From Ilyomonas sp965199905 (GTDB lineage Bacteria; Bacteroidota; Bacteroidia; Chitinophagales; Chitinophagaceae), in assembly GCA_965199905.1 (NCBI GenBank), contig OZ241366.1, positions 3,410,001 to 3,474,000 on the forward strand: a stretch of 64,000 bases of DNA. Direction: 5' to 3'. The position numbers and the translations under genes were made by a program. Within the stretch, counting starts at the first letter, position 1; the number at the start of each line of letters is the position of its first letter. The notes under the pieces are model-generated. The model saw only the letters and a list, made by a program, of their open reading frames with translations. It ran no database searches and was not told the DNA's origin. This document shows positions 54,670 to 63,577 of this stretch, one piece after another.

Positions 54670-56412
54670 ATGAATAAACGGCTGAGTGGAAAATTGTGGT
54701 GGGTAATTATCATCGCACTGTTTGCGGTGGTTGTGTTCGCATCATCACTCGTGCATTATCGTATAGACCTGACGGCGGAGAAGCGTTTTACTTTAAGCCC
54801 AAGTACGGAAAAACTATTAGACAGCTTAGATTCACCCATAACCATTAAAGTATTCCTGACGGGAGAACTGCCGGCAGATTATAAAAAGCTGAGCCTTGCC
54901 ACGCAGGATTTGCTGCGCGAGTTTTCTGATTTGAGCCATCATAACATAAAAGTAAGTTTTGAAACGCCGGGAGAAGGATTGAATGACAGCCTGAAGGCGC
55001 AGCTTTACGATAGCCTGAACCGGATAGGCGTTGCCTTTGAACGGAACGAAGACATCAGCGAAGCAGATAATAAAAGTACCAACCAGCTTATCGTTCCGTC
55101 GGCGCTGGTTTACTACGAACAAAAACCGCCGGTTGCCATAGACTTGCGCAGCAGTCGCACGGTATTCAAGAATTATAATGTAATAAACGAGGAACCGCAG
55201 CCGGATAAGGAAGCCACGAGGAACGCTGCGGAAGCCTTGCTGGAATTCAAATTTGCGGGTGCGATAGACAAGTTGACACGCACTTATGTGCCGGCGGTTG
55301 CGTATTGTATTGGAAACGGTGAGCCGACGGATTTTACCGTAAATGATTTGGGTGAAAGCCTTCGCAATGAATACCGGCTGGCAGTGTTTGACCTGAAAAA
55401 AGGATACCCGAACCCTAACGAGATCAATGCGATGCTGATAGTAAAACCGACGCAGTCATTTACCGATGAAGACAAGCTGAAAATAGACCAGTACGTGATG
55501 CACGGTGGTAAAGTGCTTTGGTTTGTAGATAAGCTGTATGCAGAACTTGACAGCCTGATGCGCAGCCGTGCCGACTTTATTGCCTACGACCGCAATCTGA
55601 ATGTAGACGATATTTTATTTAAATATGGCGTGCGCATCAATGGCGATCTGCTGCAGGATTTGAACTGCTCCAAAATACCGGTGGTAACGGGCTACAACCC
55701 GGATAACAGCCCGCGGATGCAGCGGATTCCCTGGCCGTATTATCCCTTTTTGCAATCGTTCAACGATAACCCGATATCGAAGAATTTAGATAGAGTTTTG
55801 TCTGTGTTTCCATCGGGTTTAGATACCGTAAAGGCAGCGGGAATAACGAAGACAATTTTGTTAGCCAGCGATACCAACAGCCGCACGCTGAGCACGCCGG
55901 CATTGGTGAGCCTAAGCAGTATAAAGTCGGATGAAGACTTTGCTGCCATGAACCGGAGCCATGTGCCGGTAGCGGTGTTGCTGGAAGGAAAATTCAACAG
56001 CCTGTTTGCCAACCGGCTGGATGCGGCAACGCAGGATTCGGTGCAGCGCGCTACGGGAAAACCTTTTGCAAAAGTGGCGACCAAGCCGGGAAAACAAATC
56101 GTGGTGTCGGATGCAGATATTGTAACCAACGCGGTAAGCCCCACGAACGGACCTTTGCCAATGGGTGAATTGCCGTTTGAAAATTACCGCTTTGCCAACC
56201 GGGAGTTTTTCCTGAATAGTGTAGATTATTTAGTGAGTAATACAGGCATTTTTGAGTCGAGAAATAAAGACTTTGTGCTGCGGTTATTAGACAAGAAAAA
56301 AGTAGCGGAAGGAAGAACAAAGTGGCAATTGATAAATATTGCGCTGCCCATTGCGCTGGTTGTATTGATTGGCTTTACACTTCAATATGTACGGAAGCGT
56401 CGGTACGCTTAA
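54670..56412 (+). CDS. gldG: GldG, gliding-associated ABC transporter substrate-binding-like subunit
   Basis: 580 residues. An N-terminal membrane helix (LWWVIIIALFAVVVFASSLV) is followed by the GldG region (RIDLTAEKRFTLSPSTEKLL; SPITIKVFLTGELPADYKKL), a large extracytoplasmic domain, and a C-terminal membrane helix (ALPIALVVLIGFTLQYVRKRRY). Works with GldF and GldA. Length and topology match the family (about 560-580). Same orientation as gldF. It is followed by a degenerate permease on the other strand. Confidence 0.92.
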   Translation: MNKRLSGKLWWVIIIALFAVVVFASSLVHYRIDLTAEKRFTLSPSTEKLLDSLDSPITIKVFLTGELPADYKKLSLATQDLLREFSDLSHHNIKVSFETPGEGLNDSLKAQLYDSLNRIGVAFERNEDISEADNKSTNQLIVPSALVYYEQKPPVAIDLRSSRTVFKNYNVINEEPQPDKEATRNAAEALLEFKFAGAIDKLTRTYVPAVAYCIGNGEPTDFTVNDLGESLRNEYRLAVFDLKKGYPNPNEINAMLIVKPTQSFTDEDKLKIDQYVMHGGKVLWFVDKLYAELDSLMRSRADFIAYDRNLNVDDILFKYGVRINGDLLQDLNCSKIPVVTGYNPDNSPRMQRIPWPYYPFLQSFNDNPISKNLDRVLSVFPSGLDTVKAAGITKTILLASDTNSRTLSTPALVSLSSIKSDEDFAAMNRSHVPVAVLLEGKFNSLFANRLDAATQDSVQRATGKPFAKVATKPGKQIVVSDADIVTNAVSPTNGPLPMGELPFENYRFANREFFLNSVDYLVSNTGIFESRNKDFVLRLLDKKKVAEGRTKWQLINIALPIALVVLIGFTLQYVRKRRYA

Positions 56413-56517
56413 TGTAAACAGCAGCACATAAGCATTAAATAATAGGAAAACAATCTGCGGCCAAGGCTTGAAGGGACTAACAAATGCGCCGGGTTCTGCC
56501 TTGCGAATGACATGAAC

Positions 56518-57485
56518 CTAAACGGCACGCACCGGAACGCCGTGCCTGTTTTGCTTTGCCAGCGGCTTCCATAAGCGATACCCGCCGGTAAGCGCCGCCG
56601 TAACGCGCGGACCCACCCAGAGATAGGAACTCATGGTGGTGATTAATTGTATCGTGATAAATACACTTACCCACTTTCCGCTGGTTGTGCCAGGCAAATT
56701 CTTGAATAAAATGAATGACTTCTTCTTTTCCCTGCAACTGCGTAACGGTGGCATTGCGAAGCAGCACATATTGGAACAGAATATAAACCGCTGCTACGAA
56801 CAGCGTGCTGATGATAAGAGAGCGAGGCAGGTTGCGCTTCGGGGTGTTTATTCCAGCAGAAATATAAGGAGACGCATTCCAGCCGGTATAAGCAAAGCTG
56901 ACGTAGATCATAGATACGGCAAAACCGGAACGGCTGATCTCTTCGTGCCAGGATGGGCGAAAATTAAGTGCGTTCGGCTTCTCGGCGGGAAGAATAAACG
57001 CAATGATAATGAGTATGACGATGACAATAATCTTCACAAGGGTAAACAGGTTTTGAAACCGGCTGCTGTGTTTCAGCGTGAAACTGTGCATCACACCATT
57101 GACCAGAATAATTCCCACCACGCTCAGTCATGTGTTTTGAAATCCGAAAGGCGCCAAATATTTAACAAAAGCAATTGCCGCCAGCGATACCGGCGCCGAA
57201 AACCCCACTATAAGGCAAGCCCACGCAGCCGAATAGCCGGCAAAAGAATGAAACTGCCGCGAGAGATAAATATAGTCACCGCCAGACTATTTAAAATAAG
57301 TGCCCAATTCAGTATAGGCAAAAGCGCCAAACAGAGCCACACCCCACCTGCCAGCCACAGAAAAATAAGCTCCATGTGTTTTGCACAGCCGATAACCGGA
57401 AGCCAACGCTGGTGAATACCCCGGTGCCGATCATATTTACAATGACAATAGAAGCCGCCGTGAGGATACCGATTTTCCTGTTTAT
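56518..57485 (-). pseudogene. APC-family amino acid permease, multiply frameshifted
   Basis: Pieces of one permease lie in different minus-strand frames. N-terminus: NRKIGILTAASIVIVNMIGT, with ATA where the start ATG is expected (57483-57485). Then ELIFLWLAGGVWLCLALLPI in the next frame. The middle (QNLFTLVKIIVIVILIIIAF, SFAYTGWNASPYISAGINTP, IISTLFVAAVYILFQYVLLR) is in a third stretch. The end (WVSVFITIQLITTMSSYLWV, GPRVTAALTGGYRLW) is in another. At least three frameshifts and a lost start codon make it non-functional. The product would have been a 12-helix cationic/branched amino acid transporter of the APC superfamily. Confidence 0.85.
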
Positions 57486-57644
57486 GAAGAGGAAAAATAA
57501 GAAGAATGAAGATATTGGCAGGTGTTGATTGCAGGGCAAAACATCTTCCGGGCAATGTGGAAGGAATTAGGTAGAAATATCGTACTTACCTGATGGCATG
57601 GTTTATGAAACTGCCTGCCATTCAATAACTGAAAAATTTAGTTT

Positions 57645-58238
57645 ATGAAAAAGATCATTACATTGTTGTTAGTGGCTACAAGCGTAGCAAGTGTATCTCA
57701 TGCACAATTGCAGAAAGGAAATGTGCTGGTAGGCGGAAATATTGCCGACTTTAATTTAGGACTTAAAAAAGGAAGCACCTTTTCAATGGATATATCACCT
57801 AAAGCGGCTTGGTTTCTGAATAATAATTTTGCAGTAGGTGCTTACGTCAGATTCGGGGTTCAAACACTTGGTGGTAGTGGGTCAGGTTCAAAAATTACTT
57901 ATGGTGTAGGTCCTCTGGCAAGGTATTATGTAAATGATCCTAAAGTAAACCTCCTTCAGCATGGGCGCTTTTTTGCTGAAGGTACTGCCGGTATTGGCGG
58001 AACTAACTATACCAAGGGTAGTGGTGGCACTACTAATGGTCTTGACTTAGGAGTTGGACCCGGTTATGCCTATTTTATCACACCAAACATTGGATTAGAA
58101 ACGCTTTTAAAAGTTAATAGTAATGTAGGATTTGGAACATCTTCAACTAATAGTTATTTAGATTTGTCTGTAGGTTTCCAGATTTATTTGCCAGGTAAAG
58201 CTACGAGAGATAAGGTTATGCGCGACGAAAGCAAATAA
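57645..58238 (+). CDS. Outer membrane beta-barrel protein (OmpX/porin-like)
   Basis: 197 residues, signal peptide MKKIITLLLVATSVASVSHAQ. An eight-strand-like barrel pattern follows: NVLVGGNIADFNLGL, FSMDISPKAAWFLNNNFAVG, KITYGVGPLARYYV, RFFAEGTAGIGG, and a last strand YLDLSVGFQIYLP. A small non-specific outer membrane barrel of the type often annotated porin-family or outer membrane beta-barrel protein in Bacteroidota. A terminator follows. Confidence 0.85.
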   Translation: MKKIITLLLVATSVASVSHAQLQKGNVLVGGNIADFNLGLKKGSTFSMDISPKAAWFLNNNFAVGAYVRFGVQTLGGSGSGSKITYGVGPLARYYVNDPKVNLLQHGRFFAEGTAGIGGTNYTKGSGGTTNGLDLGVGPGYAYFITPNIGLETLLKVNSNVGFGTSSTNSYLDLSVGFQIYLPGKATRDKVMRDESK

Positions 58239-58263
58239 TTCACTCGTTACAAATTCTTTACTA

Positions 58264-58298
58264 AAATCCCGGCGGAATATTTTCGCCGGGATTTTTTT
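58264..58298 (+). terminator. Terminator after the beta-barrel gene
   Basis: Stem AAATCCCGGCG / CGCCGGGATTT with a 9-nt loop and T-run. Confidence 0.85.
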
Positions 58299-58359
58299 AT
58301 TGTTAAAACATTTTTGTTGAAACAACGTTTCTGTATTTATATCATACCAAAAAATCGCT

Positions 58360-58776
58360 ATGAAAAAAGTATTATTTTCTTTTGTTGTCTTTTTAAGCCT
58401 TGCAGTTGTATTTAGTTGTAATAAAGATAAGGACGATGAGACCTCTATTATTGGCAAATGGACACTTACCTCTGCATCATTTAAGTATTCTTCTGGTGGT
58501 CTTAGCTTCGATACCACAATTGCTGGTGATGGTACTTCTTCATTGGAATTTAAATCTGATGGCACCGCAATCTCAACAGATTCAACTGGCACTTCCTCAT
58601 CTACATACAACTATAACAGCAGTACAAAAACACTGATAGAAACTGACGATGATTCGACAATCACTTATAATGTTCCAAAGCTAACTTCTACCAATTTACA
58701 ATTGCATACTGAAGGAACAACTGATCTTAATGGTCTTCCTTTCACTTATACCGCTGATCTTTATTTCAAAAAGTAA
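58360..58776 (+). CDS. Lipocalin-like lipoprotein
   Basis: 138 residues. Lipobox VVFSCNKD with lipidation expected at Cys20, then an Asp/Lys-rich linker and a small beta domain that starts IIGKWTLTSASFKYSSGG, the opening strand of lipocalin-like domains in Bacteroidota. Later strands SSLEFKSDGTAIST and TYNYNSSTKTLIETDD fit this fold. Secreted or outer-membrane lipoprotein of unknown ligand. A terminator follows. Confidence 0.8.
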   Translation: MKKVLFSFVVFLSLAVVFSCNKDKDDETSIIGKWTLTSASFKYSSGGLSFDTTIAGDGTSSLEFKSDGTAISTDSTGTSSSTYNYNSSTKTLIETDDDSTITYNVPKLTSTNLQLHTEGTTDLNGLPFTYTADLYFKK

Positions 58777-58796
58777 CTTTTAAATTTGCTGATAAT

Positions 58797-58832
58797 AAAA
58801 AAAAGCCTGTTCCAAACGAACGGGCTTTTTCT
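58797..58832 (+). terminator. Terminator after the lipocalin-like gene
   Basis: Stem AAAAGCCTGTTC / GAACGGGCTTTT (one G-T pair) with a T-run. Confidence 0.8.
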
Positions 58833-58944
58833 ATTTGAACTCACTATTAGTCATCTCCCTCCCGGCTCACAATACTCTCTTAAACAATTTGTATAACAAA
58901 ATTAAAAGAAGCCAACCTTGAAATTATAGCTTTACAAATGTTCA

Positions 58945-59220
58945 TTGAAAACGCAGGTAAGAGCCGTTAACCTTGTAATAAAGTTTGGTAACACCCAACA
59001 GGCATTCTATGACCATAGCCGGCACAGGCTGGATGAAGAGAGGCAGGAAGCTCTCATCATTGACCTCCTAAAATCTGTGCGTTCCTCCCTGCCCGATGCA
59101 GGCAGATTGAAGCGGCTTCATATACGCAAAGATTACCTGGCAGCTCATCATATCACCATTGGCGTCTTCAGCGCCATGCGGAATCTGATAACTGAGTTTT
59201 ACATGGATAATTGTGCATGA
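58945..59220 (+). CDS. Small hypothetical protein
   Basis: 91 residues if started at TTG 58945 (MKTQVRAVNLVIKFGNTQQA). Composition is protein-like and helical (RLDEERQEALIIDLLKSVRS), but no domain was recognised and no ATG lies in a suitable place. It could be a fragment, since the next 2 kb contain broken genes. Confidence 0.3.
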   Translation: MKTQVRAVNLVIKFGNTQQAFYDHSRHRLDEERQEALIIDLLKSVRSSLPDAGRLKRLHIRKDYLAAHHITIGVFSAMRNLITEFYMDNCA

Positions 59221-59791
59221 CTGCTTAGCTAAAAAGAAAAGCTGAATGGAACAGGGAGAAATGGATTAACCAAAGAGTACGTTGCGAAGCAAACGTTATG
59301 TAAACAGTTTTAAAATCAGCCGATATGAAAACAACATCCAAAACAATCAATGGCCTTTCTATTTTCTTCTGCCTGGCGGCAAGCGCCTGCAACAATGGTT
59401 CCGGCGGCAACAACAGCGATAGCACGTTGGGCAACAATACGGGCGACAGCATAGGCTGGCTCGAAGATGGAGAACGCTGCTTCCGGTGTTAAAAACGATG
59501 TGGGTAACCTGGTGAACAGCAATGAAAATTCATCCTTTGTAGTAAAAGCAATGGCAAGCAACAATGAGGAACTGATTCTGATTAATGCAGGTTTGGCGAA
59601 AGGCACCAACAGCCAGTTGAAAAGCGATGCCCGCATGATGTTGAGCGATCATACAAAACTGAAAATACAGCTACAATCGTATGCAAGCAAAATGGCTACC
59701 CGGCGCCTGCAAGCGACAAGGGTAAAAGCAGCGATGACCTGGATAAGCTGAACAAAAATACAAAAGGCGTTGAATGGGATAAAGCCTGGGC

Positions 59792-60971
59792 CAGGGCAAA
59801 CGCATCTAAATTACTGGAAGACAGTTTGGCAAAGAAAGTCATCATCAAGCAGGCTGATGAGCCGTTTGTTTTTGAGGCTTGTTTTTTTCATTGTATTGTT
59901 TTTGAGCAGATTGAGAGCGATTTTAGTAATGAGACTGAAGTTTTCTGCGGCGTTACCTGCCTGTTTTGTGCTCATATCTTCCCGAAAGGTAACGTCCAGG
60001 CTCCAGTGCAGGGTGTTCTCTATCGTCCAGTGCTGGCGGATGATGTTGTTGAAACGGCTTGCCTCTGCAGACAGGCTGGAGATGTAAAACCGTTGCTCTG
60101 TCTGCCTGACTCCTGTTGGCAGCAGCGTTCTTTCTGATTCTATGCAGACGAGGGATTGCAGGTGTTTCCATTGTCCTTGTTTGCATATCCACTGCGTATC
60201 TTCTATGACCTTGCAGGTTCGTTTTTCAATGCGCCCGTGTGATTTCTCTGTCGTTGTGCTGCGGGATGCCTGCGGGGTCTGCTGAAAGGCTTCTTTTATA
60301 TCATCCAGCAGATGCGCCTGATTCTCTTTCACTGCCAGCACATAGTCTGCTTCCCGGGCAACAATCCTCGCCGCAATATCCGTCTGGCAACCCATGGCAT
60401 CAAGGGTAACAATGGCTCCCTTCAGCACCAGCAGTTCCAGCAGAGCCGGTATCGCCGTTATCTCGTTGCTCTTTTCATCCGTCTTTTTCTGCCCCAGCAC
60501 CATGCCATTACTGTTGCACCAGGCGCTGACCATATGCACAAATCCTTTCTTGCCATCTGTTCCGCTGTTGCACATCCGCTTTCCATCAATACTGACGACT
60601 CTGCCATCGGTCAGGCGGGCTATGCTTTGCACCCAATTTATAAAGCAGTTGCGAAGCTCTTCGGGCTTCAGCATGGAAAACACCCGGTTGAGAGTATCAT
60701 GCGAGGGAATGCCGTTGGGAAGAGATAAAAACTGTTTCAGAAATGCCTGCTTCCTTTCTCCGTAAATCTGAATTTCCTCCCAATCATTGCAGCCACTGAC
60801 GACCGCACAAATTGTCAACCCAATGATGTCTCTCAAAGAATGAAGCTTGGTTCTCTCTACCCGAGGATCGGTTACCCCATCGAAAAAAGATAACATACAA
60901 AACGTTTATCCCTAAAACGGTTTTCTAACCCCTCTATTGAATCTGACGAAAATTTAGATGCGTTTACCCTG
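59792..60971 (-). mobile_element. Complete ISAs1-family insertion sequence with target duplication
   Basis: 1180 bp. Inverted repeats CAGGGCAAACGCATCTAAAT (left, 59792) and ATTTAGATGCGTTTACCCTG (right, ending 60971), one mismatch in 21 bp. Direct duplication AAGCCTGGGC immediately outside both ends (59782-59791 and 60972-60981), the 10-bp target copy. It contains one intact transposase gene on the minus strand whose stop lies in the left repeat. The clean ends and duplication suggest a recent insertion. Confidence 0.93.
59811..60896 (-). CDS. ISAs1-family transposase
   Basis: 361 residues, complete. N-terminus DGVTDPRVERTKLHSLRDII (DDE_Tnp_1-associated domain), then the DDE catalytic core: GRVVSIDGKRMCNSG (first Asp), IVTLDAMGCQTDIAARIV (second Asp), IIRQHWTIENTLHWSLDV (Glu). 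It ends NLLKNNTMKKTSLKNKRLI. It catalyses excision and insertion of the surrounding element. Intact, so presumably active. A decayed relative lies at 37230-37806. Confidence 0.93.
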   Translation of the reverse strand: MLSFFDGVTDPRVERTKLHSLRDIIGLTICAVVSGCNDWEEIQIYGERKQAFLKQFLSLPNGIPSHDTLNRVFSMLKPEELRNCFINWVQSIARLTDGRVVSIDGKRMCNSGTDGKKGFVHMVSAWCNSNGMVLGQKKTDEKSNEITAIPALLELLVLKGAIVTLDAMGCQTDIAARIVAREADYVLAVKENQAHLLDDIKEAFQQTPQASRSTTTEKSHGRIEKRTCKVIEDTQWICKQGQWKHLQSLVCIESERTLLPTGVRQTEQRFYISSLSAEASRFNNIIRQHWTIENTLHWSLDVTFREDMSTKQAGNAAENFSLITKIALNLLKNNTMKKTSLKNKRLISLLDDDFLCQTVFQ

Positions 60972-61358
60972 AAGCCTGGGCAGACCTGATAAAAGATGAA
61001 CACAAAGATGATATTGATGCGTTTGAGAAGGGCGAAAAAAACGTAAAGGATTCATCCCTGCATATCATTATTACTTCTGCTTTGCCGGTATTGCAGTTGC
61101 ACTTAACGCATGCTGACAATTTACAAAAAGCAATAAAATAAACGGTGTATAAATCATCCTGCCGGTTGTATTGTGATGTATGTACCTGCATATAAACAGC
61201 AATTGCCGATGAATTTTTTCCTGGTCAGAAGTTGGTAATCGAAGTTGCTAAAATAGAGAAGTCGTTGCCAAGGGTTGCGCATACATGTGTACATAACCTT
61301 TTGTCGCTTTATACGTGTGCCCGCGTAGAAGCTGTATATGATTTTATGGGTAAATGGC

Positions 61359-61850
61359 TTATGATTTATTCTGCCCTAATTCTTTTTTGCTGGAAGTAAA
61401 GGAAGTAAACGAGGTAATAACGGCTGCAAAAAAACCTGTAATCGTATTGCCTAAAGCTGCTACTATGATCAACACAAAAACAATCCCGTTGTTCGATGCA
61501 TTGTGGCTCATCTCTGTAGGTGCCTGATGCAGGGTTTCGCCTTTGGTGCCATCGATGCCAAGATAAAACAAGAAATACAATACCAGTGACAGCACTACTG
61601 CAAACGCGGCACCTGTTAAAGATAGCACGTGACCTGATATGGCTGAGGTAAATGGAGACTCGCTGAACTTTTTGGCTTTATTGCTCAGGTACACAATGGT
61701 TGCTACGGCTAACAGGTATAATCCATTACCCAAAAAGAGCAGCCAGATAGATTGAAAGTGATTTTGAAATAAAAAAATAAGTACCATGATGCAGTAAATG
61801 GCTGCCGCTATAAAACCCCGCAGAAAATACCGCTTTACAAAATCCTTCAT
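61359..61850 (-). CDS. Integral membrane protein, unknown
   Basis: 163 residues from the ATG at 61850 (MKDFVKRYFLRGFIAAAIYC); an ATG ten codons upstream is also possible. Four or so membrane helices (GFIAAAIYCIMVLIFLF; LLFLGNGLYLLAVATIVYLS; LTGAAFAVVLSLVLYFLFY; IVFVLIIVAALGNTITGFFA). No family recognised. Divergent from the SDR gene to the right. Confidence 0.7.
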   Translation of the reverse strand: MKDFVKRYFLRGFIAAAIYCIMVLIFLFQNHFQSIWLLFLGNGLYLLAVATIVYLSNKAKKFSESPFTSAISGHVLSLTGAAFAVVLSLVLYFLFYLGIDGTKGETLHQAPTEMSHNASNNGIVFVLIIVAALGNTITGFFAAVITSFTSFTSSKKELGQNKS

Positions 61851-62006
61851 AACTATCCTTTTTTGCGTTGCTGTCCTCATTCATAAACTGTTCCATCAAT
61901 TTGATAAGGCAGCATGATTGCCGGCATCGGTTTGTTATTCTTTTGCACTAGGTATATCTATGGCAGTTTTTTTGAAACTATGATGCCTGCTATAAAAAGA
62001 ACGAAC

Positions 62007-63035
62007 ATGGCATTGAAAAATAAGTTTACAAATCAGGTTATTGTAATTACAGGCGCAAGTGGCGGCATCGGCAGGGCAACTGCATGGGCATTTGCAAAGC
62101 AGGGTGCTAAAATAGCGTTGCTGGCAAGGGACGAGCAACAACTGGAAGCCACTAAAAAAGAAGTGGAAGGATATGGCGGACACGCCATCTGCATACCTAC
62201 TGATGTAGCGGATGCGGAAGCTATAGAACGTGCTGCGGTGCAAACTGAAGAAGCTTTTGGACCTATTGATGTATGGGTAAACAACGCGATGAACAGCGTG
62301 TTTGCACCGGCACGCTCCGTAACGCCGGAAGAGTTTAAGCGCGTTACCGAAGTGACTTACCTGGGGCAAGTATATGGCGCTATGACGGCTATGAGGCGCA
62401 TGCTGCCGCGCAATAGTGGAACCATCATTTTTGTAGGCTCCGCACTGGCGTATCGTGGCATTCCTCTGCAAAGCGCTTACTGCGGGGCAAAGCATGGCAT
62501 ACAGGGTTTTTTCGACTCACTGCGTACTGAGTTGATGCATGAGAAAAGTAAGGTGCACATTAGTATGGTACAGTTGCCCGGCGTGAACACCACGCAGTTT
62601 GGCTGGGTAATGAGCAAGCTGCCTAATAACCCTAAGCCAATGGGAAAAGTATATCAGCCTGAAGTGGCGGCAAGAGCCATCGTATTTGCTGCTGCCGCCA
62701 AGCGCAGAGAAGTATGGGTTGGCTATCCTGTTTATGAAGCCATTATTGGCAATCGCCTTGCGCCGTGGTTTGCCGACTGGACGTTATCGAAAACAGGTAT
62801 TAAGGGTCAGCAAACAGAACAGCCAAAATCGCCGGACCGGAAAGAGTATTTGTGGGAGCCTGTGCATGAAGACAGGGGCGCGCACGGTGAGTTTGGAAGC
62901 ATAGCAACCAACAAAAGCTTTACGCTGTGGGCGGCAGAAAACCGCGATACATTGCGTGCTGTAGCGGCTACCGTTTTTATGACGATTGGGGCGTTGTGGT
63001 TATCGGGGAAGAAGAATAAAGTGAGGTTGTTTTAG
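62007..63035 (+). CDS. SDR family oxidoreductase with C-terminal membrane segment
   Basis: 342 residues from the ATG at 62007 (MALKNKFTNQVIVITGASGG); earlier in-frame starts add a hydrophobic, poorly conserved leader. Rossmann motif TGASGGIG, an active-site region NNAMNSV (Met for the usual Gly), Ser in IIFVGSALAYRG, and Tyr-Lys in SAYCGAKHGIQG. After the core it carries an extension with KSPDRKEYLWEPVHEDRGAHG and a final hydrophobic stretch (AATVFMTIGALWLSG) that may anchor it. NAD(P)-dependent, substrate unknown. Confidence 0.85.
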   Translation: MALKNKFTNQVIVITGASGGIGRATAWAFAKQGAKIALLARDEQQLEATKKEVEGYGGHAICIPTDVADAEAIERAAVQTEEAFGPIDVWVNNAMNSVFAPARSVTPEEFKRVTEVTYLGQVYGAMTAMRRMLPRNSGTIIFVGSALAYRGIPLQSAYCGAKHGIQGFFDSLRTELMHEKSKVHISMVQLPGVNTTQFGWVMSKLPNNPKPMGKVYQPEVAARAIVFAAAAKRREVWVGYPVYEAIIGNRLAPWFADWTLSKTGIKGQQTEQPKSPDRKEYLWEPVHEDRGAHGEFGSIATNKSFTLWAAENRDTLRAVAATVFMTIGALWLSGKKNKVRLF

Positions 63036-63418
63036 GATATCCCTTTGTGAAGGGCTTTGGTTGACTTGTCATTCTAACTGTTTATTCCACTTCTGCTTTT
63101 TTCTCTTGATAGAAAAAGTAACAAAAAAGAGCAAGCACGAATGAAAGCTCCCCGTTCGTACAGGATACGTTACTTTAGCTTTTGTAGTACTGTGGTTAAG
63201 GGCTTTGGGCCTTGATGGCTTGGGTGCAGGTACACGTTTTGTTGGTAGAAGTGGTTAGATTAGGGTGGTTTTCTTTCCCAATGGTCTGGCGACTGTTAGT
63301 TTGTCAGGGATAGGGTGGTAGGCTACAGATGGTCATCTTCAAACAAAACATGAAGGAAACACGAACAAGGTGCGAAGAAAATGGGAAGATTTTTGGGGGT
63401 GACAGAATAGCAAAAGGG
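63036..63418. other. Intergenic region, no gene seen
   Basis: 383 bp with no supported gene. It contains an A/T-rich segment with an inverted pattern (CTTTTTTCTCTTGATAG next to AAAAAGTAACAAAAAAGAG) and a short ACGAA/TTCGT inverted repeat. Probably degraded DNA at the edge of the IS3 element. Confidence 0.45.
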
Positions 63419-63449
63419 GCATTTTTAGTGAATGTCTTGTACTGAAAAA

Positions 63450-63577
63450 GCTTTACAGGTGTAGGTGTTATTACTGCATGAGCTTTACAGTTGGTGATTT
63501 TACTACCGGTATCGCTTTACAGTGATTTACAAGAGTACTGATTTTGCTTTACAGTGCTTTTTGTTTTTCATTTTTTA
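63450..63577. repeat. Degenerate 32-bp-period direct repeats ending at an IS3-type transposase
   Basis: GCTTTACAG occurs at 63450, 63482, 63514 and 63546, exactly 32 bp apart, with partial agreement in the rest of each unit (a TACTG near position 22). A weaker unit at 63419 reads GCATTTTTAG. A TGTACTG at 63438, like the ends of many IS3-family elements, would put the array inside the IS end as subterminal repeats. Confidence 0.65.

Larger units (their letters stand above)
59325..61141 (+). pseudogene. DUF4142-type lipoprotein gene, frameshifted and split by an ISAs1 insertion
   Basis: Starts as a lipoprotein (MKTTSKTINGLSIFFCLAAS, then AC, Cys22). The frame shifts near 59470 into ENAASGVKNDVGN, SFVVKAMASNNEELILINAG and MMLSDHTKLKIQLQSYASK, which match the DUF4142 (ferritin-like helical) pattern. 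It shifts again near 59695 into YPAPASDKGKSSDDLDK and KGVEWDKAWA. An IS element (59792-60971) interrupts it. The C-terminal part resumes ADLIKDEHKDDIDAFEKGEK and ends LHLTHADNLQKAIK at a TAA (61141). Removing the IS and one duplication joins the two halves in frame, so the insertion hit a gene whose earlier frameshifts are separate events. Function before decay unknown. Confidence 0.82.

Noticed and set aside
56633..57415. Plus-strand frame of 260 codons opposite the broken permease
   Set aside because: Its translation is Arg/Lys/His-rich and meaningless, whereas the minus strand shows permease segments in several frames.
63450..63577. Possible CRISPR array
   Set aside because: Only 9 of each 32 bp are well conserved, there is no repeat/spacer contrast, and no cas gene is nearby.
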